Part shown: positions 1 to 7,000 of the stretch, one piece after another
Layout of the letters: each line of letters starts with the position of its first letter
Position numbering within the stretch: the first letter of the stretch is position 1
From: Spirochaetota bacterium
GTDB taxonomy: Bacteria; Spirochaetota; Spirochaetia; SZUA-6
Assembly: GCA_003641675.1 (NCBI GenBank)
Contig: QNBI01000054.1
Coordinates: forward strand, 1-8,873
Direction: 5' to 3'
DNA: 8,873 nt
Translations under genes and position numbers: made by a program
The notes under the pieces: generated by a model
Seen by the model: only the letters and a program-made list of their open reading frames with translations
What the model was told of the DNA's origin: nothing
The model's database searches: none

Positions 1-1
1 A

Positions 2-142
2 TTTTCTGTGATACACGGAAAAGGAGGGGGAGTGCTTCAGAAAGGAGTGCACGAGTATCTTAAGCAGAATAGCACAATAAAAGATTTCTTTTTTGCACCG
101 CCTCAGGAGGGGGGATTTGGTAAGACAATAGTTAAACTATGA
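2..142 (+). CDS. mutS2: Endonuclease MutS2, C-terminal fragment (Smr domain)
   Basis: The open frame enters from the left edge and stops with TGA at 140-142, so only the last 46 residues are visible. They read as the end of an Smr domain: VIHGKGGGVLQKGVHEYL, then a hydrophobic strand (IKDFFFAPP), then a glycine-rich turn and a final TIVKL strand. The HGxG-type loop (HGKG) and the G-V-H-E-Y-L helix are the usual signature of the Smr tail of MutS2. MutS2 is a MutS-family ATPase without a mismatch-repair role. In other bacteria it limits homologous recombination or acts on collided ribosomes, and its Smr domain supplies nuclease activity. A stand-alone Smr protein would end the same way, so the MutS2 call rests on the close match to that family's tail. 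The gene converges on ispH, with only nine bases between the stop codons. Confidence 0.8.
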   Translation, partial: FSVIHGKGGGVLQKGVHEYLKQNSTIKDFFFAPPQEGGFGKTIVKL

Positions 143-151
143 CTGCTTTTC

Positions 152-1015
152 CTATTTTACCGCAGTGACAGAAAAATTATTTTTCCGGAATATGTTTACA
201 ACTTTCTGAATTGTGAAATCCGGGGTTGAGGCTCCTGCAGTAAGGGCTACTGTTTTAAACGATTTTAAAAGTGCTATTTCAAGTTCTTCCGGGTAGGCAA
301 TCCAGAAAGCTCTGCTGTATTTCTTCGCCTCTTCGTAGAGCTGTTTAGTGTTGCTGCTGTTGTATCCGCCTATTATCACAGAAGCTTCTGCCATTTTTGA
401 ATACTTTTGTATCCATTTAAGGCGATTTATGACAAAAGGGCATATTGAATTTGCAACTTCGGCATTTTTAATTTTATTGCCAAGAGCTTTAATAACATCA
501 TTAAACAGTTTCTCCGAAATTGTAGTCTGTGCAATAATAAGTGCTCGGTCCCCCAAACGGAGATTTTTAACTTCGCCGGTCGAGGAGACGACAATACCGT
601 TTTTACCCGCATGCCCTAAATGCCCCTTTGCTTCCGCGTGGCCTGCATAGCCAACTATTATAATTTTATAGCCAAGTTCACGGTAGTGATCTATCTTATT
701 GTGTATTATTTTTACTCTCGGGCATGTCAGATCTATGTATTCGATATTTTTTTCTTTTAGATATATTTCATCTTGCGGAGGGATTCCATGAGCTCTTACA
801 ACTACGTACTGGCCATTTTTAAGCTCCTCTTTCCTATGAATGAAATTTATGCCCAGATTTTTTAAGTTTTGAGTAACTATCGGGTTGTGAACCAGTTCTC
901 CGAATGTAGTAACATTTGTTTTCTCGTCTACAGCTTTTACAGCTCCCCGTATAGTACGCTTTACCCCTGCACAGAGCCCTGCATTTTTATCATAAAACAC
1001 TCTTGTCATGGTCAT
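152..1015 (-). CDS. ispH: 4-hydroxy-3-methylbut-2-enyl diphosphate reductase (IspH/LytB)
   Basis: IspH is the cytoplasmic iron-sulfur enzyme that reduces HMBPP to IPP and DMAPP, the last step of the MEP isoprenoid pathway. The 287 residues match the compact bacterial form. Three cluster-binding cysteines are present at C15 (AGLCAGVKR), C98 (DLTCPRVK) and C192 (NSICPFV). Substrate-pocket residues are also in place: H43 (GELVHN), H76 (RAHG), H126 and E128 (GHAEAKG), the QTT motif at 163-165, SSN at 220-222 and S263 in AGASTP. The enzyme therefore looks intact. The third cysteine motif is unusual: the common ATxxRQ that follows it is replaced by PFVINRL. Two starts are possible, ATG at 1015 or at 1009 (MTR...). 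Neither has a Shine-Dalgarno sequence, and the promoter candidate places the transcript start about five bases before 1015, so the message may be nearly leaderless. Identity is very secure; the exact start is less so. Confidence 0.96.
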   Translation of the reverse strand: MTMTRVFYDKNAGLCAGVKRTIRGAVKAVDEKTNVTTFGELVHNPIVTQNLKNLGINFIHRKEELKNGQYVVVRAHGIPPQDEIYLKEKNIEYIDLTCPRVKIIHNKIDHYRELGYKIIIVGYAGHAEAKGHLGHAGKNGIVVSSTGEVKNLRLGDRALIIAQTTISEKLFNDVIKALGNKIKNAEVANSICPFVINRLKWIQKYSKMAEASVIIGGYNSSNTKQLYEEAKKYSRAFWIAYPEELEIALLKSFKTVALTAGASTPDFTIQKVVNIFRKNNFSVTAVK

Positions 1016-1031
1016 AGTTAATGTTTAATAT
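1003..1031 (+). promoter_or_regulatory. Sigma70-type promoter candidate for the small membrane gene-uvrA-lptD cluster
   Basis: TTGTCA at 1003-1008 matches the -35 consensus at five of six bases. A spacer of exactly 17 bases follows, then TAATAT at 1026-1031, which matches the -10 consensus at four of six. Transcription would begin near 1038. That excludes the in-frame ATG at 1021 and supports the start at 1051. The -35 lies inside the first codons of ispH on the other strand. This is prediction from sequence only. Confidence 0.5.
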
Positions 1032-1035
1032 ATTA
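1026..1035. repeat. Perfect palindrome TAATATATTA shared by two divergent -10 elements
   Basis: The ten bases equal their own reverse complement. They contain the -10 hexamer of the rightward promoter candidate (1026-1031) and that of the leftward one (1027-1032). The palindrome lies within the 35-base gap between the ispH start and the small membrane gene. AT-rich palindromes of this size do occur by chance; the paired -35 elements at correct spacing on both sides make this one noteworthy. Confidence 0.6.
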
Positions 1036-1055
1036 CAAAACAGGTGCTATATGAA
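1027..1055 (-). promoter_or_regulatory. Sigma70-type promoter candidate for ispH
   Basis: Read on the minus strand, TTCATA (1055-1050, four of six matches to the -35 consensus) is followed by a 17-base spacer. TATATT (1032-1027, five of six matches to the -10 consensus) comes next. Initiation would fall near 1020, about five bases before the ispH ATG at 1015. The -10 overlaps the -10 of the divergent promoter. Prediction only. Confidence 0.4.
1042..1046 (+). promoter_or_regulatory. Ribosome binding site that fixes the start at 1051
   Basis: AGGTG lies four bases before the ATG at 1051. The alternative in-frame ATG at 1021 has no purine-rich sequence in front of it and lies upstream of the predicted transcript start, so 1051 is preferred. 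Confidence 0.55.
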
Positions 1056-1308
1056 CCCCCAATTTATAATAACCTTATTTTCTAATTGGCAGCTAATTGT
1101 TATTTCTATTTTTATAATGATTCTTATGCCGATTGTATTTTATCTCGCATCTCTGGATAGAAGGCCTGTAAAGGTAAGACAGAATTCTTTAGATACTTTG
1201 GCTGCTAAGAGTGGTAATTTAAAGAAAAGCGCTGAGGATAAAAATACAGAAGAGAACAAACAGGAACAGAATGAAGAAAATAATAGTGAAGGGGGCAAGG
1301 GAACATAA
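1051..1308 (+). CDS. Small single-pass membrane protein of unknown function
   Basis: I do not recognise this 85-residue protein. It has a short N-terminus, one strongly hydrophobic segment at about residues 12-33 (core [16 protein letters not shown]), then a positively charged stretch (DRRPVKVR). The rest is a hydrophilic, acidic tail of about 45 residues rich in Glu, Asn, Gln and Lys (for example [16 protein letters not shown]). The positive-inside rule suggests the tail is cytoplasmic. There is no lipobox, signal-peptidase site or known domain. It sits directly in front of uvrA and overlaps it by 38 bases, so the two are probably co-transcribed and perhaps translationally coupled. Extending the frame to the ATG at 1021 would add ten residues, but the promoter and ribosome-binding-site evidence argues against that. 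The tail is low complexity and unlikely to be well conserved; the membrane segment and the charged residues after it are the part to compare. It is likely a real gene, with function open. Confidence 0.7.
   Translation: MNPQFIITLFSNWQLIVISIFIMILMPIVFYLASLDRRPVKVRQNSLDTLAAKSGNLKKSAEDKNTEENKQEQNEENNSEGGKGT
1262..1265 (+). promoter_or_regulatory. Ribosome binding site of uvrA inside the upstream gene
   Basis: AGGA lies five bases before the uvrA ATG at 1271. It is embedded in codons of the acidic tail of the small membrane protein. It supports 1271 as the true uvrA start in spite of the 38-base overlap. Confidence 0.5.
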
Positions 1309-4090
1309 TCTAAAGAATATAGATGTTGAACTACCGAGAGATTCACTTATAGTTATTTCAGGTATAAGCGGCTCGGGGAAATCATCCCTTGCCTTCGATA
1401 CGATATTTGCCGAAGGGCAGAGAAGATATGTGGAATCACTTTCTTCTTATGCAAGACAGTTTTTAGGGCGGCTGGATAAGCCGGATGTAGATTATATAGA
1501 GGGCCTTTCACCGGCAATATCCATAGAACAGAAAACCACTCATAAAAATCCGCGATCCACCGTAGGAACTGTAACGGAAATTTATGACTATTTACGTCTT
1601 CTTTTCGCCCGCATAGGAACAGCTCACTGCCCGAAATGCGGAAGAGAAATAAATGAACAGTCTTTAGACCAAATTGTAGATGCAATTCTTACATATCCCG
1701 ACGGAACGAAAATAATGCTTCTTGCTCCGATTGTACGGGGCAGAAAAGGACAACATCAAAAAGTACTGGAAGATGCCGGTAAAACGGGATTTGTAAGAGT
1801 CAGAGTAGACGGGAAAATTCGTAACCTCGAAGAAAATATAACCCTTGAAAAAAATAAAAAACATACAATTGAAATCGTGATAGACCGCCTTATTGTGAAG
1901 CCAGAAATAAGGAACAGAATAGCAGAATCGGTAGAAACTGCATTAGAGGTCTCCGACGGAAAAATAATTGTAACAGACAAATCTACAGGAAATGAACAGT
2001 TCTTTTCCAAGGATAATTCCTGTCCTGTATGCAACATAAGCATACCGGAACTACAGCCCAGGCTATTTTCTTTTAACAATCCCTATGGAGCGTGTCCGGC
2101 GTGTTCGGGACTGGGCATTACTCTTGAATTTGATGAAGAACTCGTTATTCCGGATAAAAGCCTTTCTTTTAATCAGGGAGCAGTAGTCCCTTATAATCCT
2201 AAATCGAGCTGGTACAGAAGTATTTTTACAGCTCTGGCCAGCCACTTTGGATTTTCACTGGACACCCCTTTTAATAAACTGCCTGGAAATGTATACCACC
2301 AGATTCTTTACGGCAGTGACGATGTTATACAGTTCCGCTATGAAAACAGAGATCGAAGCGGAAGGTATGAGTATGAATCTTATTTTAAGGGAATACTTAA
2401 CGATCTAAAAAGGCGCTATATGGAAACGCAGTCCGATGGCATTAAGGAATGGCTGGAGAAATTTATGCTTCGGCAAACATGCCCGGTCTGCGGCGGCAAA
2501 CGCCTTAGACCGGAAAGTCTAGCTGTAACAGTCGGTGGCAAAAACATTTATGACATTACTATAATGTCTGTAAGTGATGCCTTGGGTTTTTTTAATAATC
2601 TTTCTCTGGATGAAACAAAAAAAATAATTTCAAGGCAGATATTAAAAGAGATAAAGTCAAGGCTTGCCTTTATGTCGAGTGTAGGGCTTGACTATTTGAC
2701 TTTAGAGCGTAGAGCATCTACACTTTCGGGTGGAGAAGCTCAGAGAATACGTCTTGCCACTCAGATAGGCTCATCACTGGTGGGCGTACTGTACGTTTTA
2801 GACGAGCCTACAATAGGTCTACATCAGAGGGATAATAAAAGATTGCTCGATACACTGGAACACTTAAAAAATATAGGGAACACACTTATTATTGTTGAAC
2901 ATGACGAACAGACGATTAAAAGGGCGGATTATATAGTGGATTTGGGCCCGGGCGCCGGCGAGCATGGCGGATATGTTATGGCTTCCGGAAATTATGGGGA
3001 AATACTTTCCAATCCCGCCTCTTTAACCGGTAAATATCTTTCCGGTGAAATATCCATAGATATACCCGATAGCCGCAGGAAGGGAAACGGTAAGTTTATA
3101 GAACTTTTCGGAGCTGCAGAACATAATTTAAAGGGCATAGATGTTTTGTTTCCCCTGGGAAGACTTACCGTTATTACAGGAGTTTCCGGATCCGGGAAAT
3201 CGACCCTGCTAAATGATATGCTTTACCCGATTCTTGCAAGTAAAGTCAGAAAGGCCAAACCGCCGCGCTTAAAATATAGAGAGATAAGAGGATACGGGGA
3301 AATAGATAAAGTAATTAATATAGATCAGAGTCCTATCGGCCGGACGCCGCGTTCAAATCCTGCCACATATGCAGGACTGTTTACACCTATACGGGAAATA
3401 TTTGCCTCTTTACCAGAGTCGAAGGCACGCGGGTATAAACCCGGAAGATTTTCCTTTAATGTAAAAGGCGGCAGATGCGAGAACTGCCAGGGGGCCGGAA
3501 CAAAAAAAATAGAAATGCAGTTTCTGCCGGATGTTTATATAACTTGCGATGTCTGCAAAGGGAAGCGATACAACAGGGAAACTCTTGAAGTAAGATTTAA
3601 AGGTAAAAATATATATGATATTCTTGAAATGTATGTTTCCGAAGCGCTTGTTTTTTTCCGGCATATCCCATCCGTTATAAATAAGCTTAAGACTCTGGAT
3701 GCAGTGGGGTTGGGATATATTAAACTTGGACAGGCTGCTACAACCTTGTCCGGCGGAGAAGCTCAGAGATTAAAGCTTTCACTTGAACTTTCAAAGAGGA
3801 GTACGGGAAAAACTTTCTATATACTGGATGAACCAACTACGGGACTGCATTTTGCAGATGTTAAAAAGCTAATGGAGGTGCTGCAGCTGTTGGTTGAAAA
3901 TGGAAACACAGTTGTACTTATAGAGCATAATATGGACGTAATTAAACAGGCCGATTATATAATAGACCTTGGGCCGGAAGGCGGAGACAGAGGGGGCAAA
4001 ATCGTTGCAACGGGTACTCCGGAGGAGATTGCGCGAAACAGACACTCATATACCGGAATGTATCTTAAAGCTGTTCTTTTTAAAAATTAA
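1271..4090 (+). CDS. uvrA: Excinuclease ABC subunit A (UvrA)
   Basis: UvrA is the damage-recognition ATPase of nucleotide excision repair. It works as a dimer and loads UvrB on distorted DNA. At 939 residues it has almost the length of the E. coli protein (940). Both ABC modules are complete. The first has Walker [10 protein letters not shown] at 31-39, signature LSGGEAQR at 485-492 and Walker B LDEPTIGL from 510. The second has Walker [10 protein letters not shown] at 637-645, signature LSGGEAQR at 826-833 and Walker B LDEPTTGL from 852. Zinc-binding CxxC pairs appear at C120/C123, C251/C254 with C275/C278, C404/C407, and C736/C739 with C759/C762. The start [17 protein letters not shown] is the family's standard N-terminus and has a ribosome binding site. 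I see no LexA-type operator in the short upstream region, so damage induction is not evident. lptD follows five bases after the stop. No missing residue or frameshift was seen. Confidence 0.98.
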   Translation: MKKIIVKGAREHNLKNIDVELPRDSLIVISGISGSGKSSLAFDTIFAEGQRRYVESLSSYARQFLGRLDKPDVDYIEGLSPAISIEQKTTHKNPRSTVGTVTEIYDYLRLLFARIGTAHCPKCGREINEQSLDQIVDAILTYPDGTKIMLLAPIVRGRKGQHQKVLEDAGKTGFVRVRVDGKIRNLEENITLEKNKKHTIEIVIDRLIVKPEIRNRIAESVETALEVSDGKIIVTDKSTGNEQFFSKDNSCPVCNISIPELQPRLFSFNNPYGACPACSGLGITLEFDEELVIPDKSLSFNQGAVVPYNPKSSWYRSIFTALASHFGFSLDTPFNKLPGNVYHQILYGSDDVIQFRYENRDRSGRYEYESYFKGILNDLKRRYMETQSDGIKEWLEKFMLRQTCPVCGGKRLRPESLAVTVGGKNIYDITIMSVSDALGFFNNLSLDETKKIISRQILKEIKSRLAFMSSVGLDYLTLERRASTLSGGEAQRIRLATQIGSSLVGVLYVLDEPTIGLHQRDNKRLLDTLEHLKNIGNTLIIVEHDEQTIKRADYIVDLGPGAGEHGGYVMASGNYGEILSNPASLTGKYLSGEISIDIPDSRRKGNGKFIELFGAAEHNLKGIDVLFPLGRLTVITGVSGSGKSTLLNDMLYPILASKVRKAKPPRLKYREIRGYGEIDKVINIDQSPIGRTPRSNPATYAGLFTPIREIFASLPESKARGYKPGRFSFNVKGGRCENCQGAGTKKIEMQFLPDVYITCDVCKGKRYNRETLEVRFKGKNIYDILEMYVSEALVFFRHIPSVINKLKTLDAVGLGYIKLGQAATTLSGGEAQRLKLSLELSKRSTGKTFYILDEPTTGLHFADVKKLMEVLQLLVENGNTVVLIEHNMDVIKQADYIIDLGPEGGDRGGKIVATGTPEEIARNRHSYTGMYLKAVLFKN

Positions 4091-4095
4091 TATTG

Positions 4096-7000
4096 ATGAG
4101 TAAGTATTTAATTATTTTCTATATTCTTTTCTCTGCTCTTTTTTCCTATGCTATGCCGCTGGAAAATCTTGAGGCACCTTACGGAGCGGAAACCACTGTA
4201 AATTTAATAGTAAGTACTCTTTCACAGGATATTTCTACTGCCAGCTACTATGAACTGCTAAGCTGGTGCAGGGAGCTCTCTTTAAAAGAAACAGGAAGCC
4301 GAAAGGACCTGCAGGCAAGACTGCTTAAATATTACAGTATTAAACTGCCCTCTACCCTGGGAAAAAAGGGAACTACAATAGAAATCGAATCTGCAAAGGA
4401 AACGGAATATTTCACAATAGATAGCGCAAAAGAAAATTATGTTTCCTTAAGCGGTGATGTTTTACTCACTATTGAAGACAGAGGAAAAAACCGAAAACAT
4501 ACTATAAAAGCAAATAAAATCGTATTTAATGAAACAAAAAACACGGTAACTGCAACCGGAAATGTTGAATATCATCTGCAGAATGGCACTCAGGATGAAA
4601 TTTTTAGAGGTGAATCCATAAGCTTTGATCTGAATACATGGGAAGGCATGTTTTACCGGGGCAAGACAGAGAGAGAGCAGGAGCAGAACGGCAAAAAAAC
4701 AAAGTACTTTTTTTCCGGCAGGGAGATAGAAAGAAAGAAAAACGACATAGTAATTTTAAGAGACGGAAGTATTACTTCGTGCAATCTGGAGAATAACCCG
4801 CACTATCATTTACAGGCGAAACGGATATGGGTTCTGGCTCCCGGTGAATGGGCGGTTCAGAACTCTATTCTCTATATAGGAAGGATACCTGTTATGGCAG
4901 TTCCGTTTTTCTTTTATCCCGGAGATAAACTCTTTTTTCATCCTACCCTGGGTTATAAAACGAGAGAGGGGAACTTTGTTCAAACAACGACTTACCTGTT
5001 GGGAAGAAAAAAGCAGGTTTCAAACCCTATTTCCTTTCTTAATTTGAATAAGAGCGGAAATGGACAGTATAAAGAAAAGCTAAAGGGTTTATTTTTAAGA
5101 AAACAGAAAGAAACGGTAAATACTTCGAATAAAGATTTTTTAAAAGTTTTCCTGGATCTGTACTCCCGGCTTGGGATATTTTCAGGTATGGAGGGCAACT
5201 TTCATCCGGATATAACTTTCAAAGGCGGTATTGCAGCGAGCAGGGATATATTTTATGATTCTTTAACCAATCTTTATACTCCTTTTTATATGAATGAAAA
5301 TAATGAGCTTGTTTCTCTCTGGAACAGTTCTTATTTTTTAGGAGTGGCCATGCCGTTCCGGTTTGGTTTAAATTCAAAGCTCAATTCTCATGCAGGGGTA
5401 TTTAATTTTACAGGGAATTTTGAACTGTATTCCGATCCGTTTTTCAGCCAGGATTTTTACAGCAGATCGGAAGGTTTGGACTGGAATACCCTTTTAAGCA
5501 GCCAGTCTGCCGAAAGTACTTCCTCTGGAATTAGGAGCAATCTTCTTTTGAGCTTTGGCACAACGGCTGACCTGACAAAATATATTAAATCAGATTTTAT
5601 AAAAAATATCTCCTTTCCATATATAAATATAAAATATACACTTATGAGCAAAGATAATACGGGTTTACCAGATAATATTAAAGATGTGGATCCTTCAAGA
5701 AAATTTTACTACCCTCTCAGCCTTAAAATTCCCGAAGTTTCTTTTAATCTTAACGGAAATATATTTAGTTCAAGGGGTGGCTATTCAAAAAACAGTACCA
5801 AAATAAAAAAAACTGCTAACAGCAACAGCCCCGGTGCTGTTAGCAAGAATTCCGTTTCTAAATCTTTGAAAGGTTATGAATTCAGCCTTTTACCGGAAAA
5901 AACTAAAACTCCTCTAAAAAACAATGAGAGCACAAAACAATTTGGTGGTGAAACTAAAATTAAACCGCCTTCCCGGATAACAAATATGCCTGCTGCAATT
6001 ACTTCGAAAATACCTAATATAAGTGTGAATTATCAGTTAAGACCGAAATTCCTTGTAGAAGATACATTTAATTCGGAAAACTGGAATACAGCTGAAGATA
6101 TAGATTATTCACTCCTGTATACAACATTAACCGGTTCTGGGTTTTCAAGAATTGATGGGCTGTTTGATTTTTTCAACTCCTCTCTAAAAATAAGCGACGG
6201 ACTTGTTCTTGAAGGCAATTATATTAATCACATTAACAGGGCAAATTCAATTAGTGATGAGGATTGGCTTAATCTTCAACTTAACGACTATAACCAGATT
6301 GGATTTGATATGAAGAATATCGCGAGTATATCGGTTTTTCCTTTTACTGCTGTAGATGTGCTAAAAGGAACTGCTTTTACCTACAATTTAAACTGGCTAT
6401 TCTATAGATTGATTTTTTCAGATAACAGTAACGGAATACCTGTATATACAGGCATTCCGCCGGAATGGAATAAGGATTCGGTTTTAGCCAATAATTTAAG
6501 CTTTTTATTTAAATATTCCCCCTTTGACACAGTAGCTGAGGCAGTGACCTTTACATATTCCATGCCTCCGATGCAGCAGACTATTACCGCAAAAATAGAT
6601 TCAAAGCTCATGTTTTCTACTACATCGGTACAATCTGCAGTAAGAGAAACAGAAACAAATAGCTGGATTTTTGACCCGATTTCTATAAATGAAAATCTAT
6701 TATTTGGTAAAGAGCTTTCCTTGACAGCATCTGCAAAATACAGCACAGAGGATTCCGTATTTAATACAATAACAACTGGTCTAAAGTTATGGAATTTTAA
6801 CAGCTCTCTGTACTTTGAAAGAATGGTGCCTCTGGACCCTCTAGGGAATCCGGAAGGGGGAAAGGAGTGTTTTATGCCGCTTTTATTAAAAGCGGGTTAC
6901 AGTATACCCGGAGGTAATTATTATTTCTGGAAAAACAGAATTAATCTGGAAAGTTCTGTGAATGCGAATTTTTCCATGAACCTGCAAAAATATATTGACA

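Noticed and set aside
109..114. Run of six G in the mutS2 end as a phase-variation tract
   Set aside because: It is short, lies in a housekeeping gene, and encodes the expected glycine turn of the Smr domain.
128..166. Weak inverted repeats (ATAGT/ACTAT at 128-140; ACTGC/GCAGT at 142-166) as a terminator
   Set aside because: The stems are only five base pairs, the first is AT-only, and there is no proper T-run after a GC-rich stem.
348..650. A 100-codon open frame on the + strand inside ispH
   Set aside because: It lies wholly opposite the conserved IspH codons, has no recognisable domain and no ribosome binding site, and is best explained as a shadow frame. The same holds for the minus-strand frames inside uvrA, lptD and phoH.
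1021..1050. In-frame ATG at 1021 as the start of the small membrane protein
   Set aside because: No Shine-Dalgarno sequence is present and the predicted transcript start lies downstream of it. The ATG at 1051 has AGGTG in front.
2943..2959. Short GC-rich stretch in uvrA as a structured or foreign element
   Set aside because: It encodes the conserved [11 protein letters not shown] segment of UvrA, so protein constraint and codon choice explain it.
4093..4095. TTG at 4093 as the lptD start
   Set aside because: An ATG follows immediately and gives the same signal peptide. Neither has a ribosome binding site, so the common start codon is preferred.
6440..6451. CTGTATATACAG as a LexA (SOS) box, given that uvrA lies nearby
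   Set aside because: The half-site spacing is four bases, not the eight of the E. coli LexA box, and it is more than 2 kb downstream of the uvrA start, inside another coding sequence.
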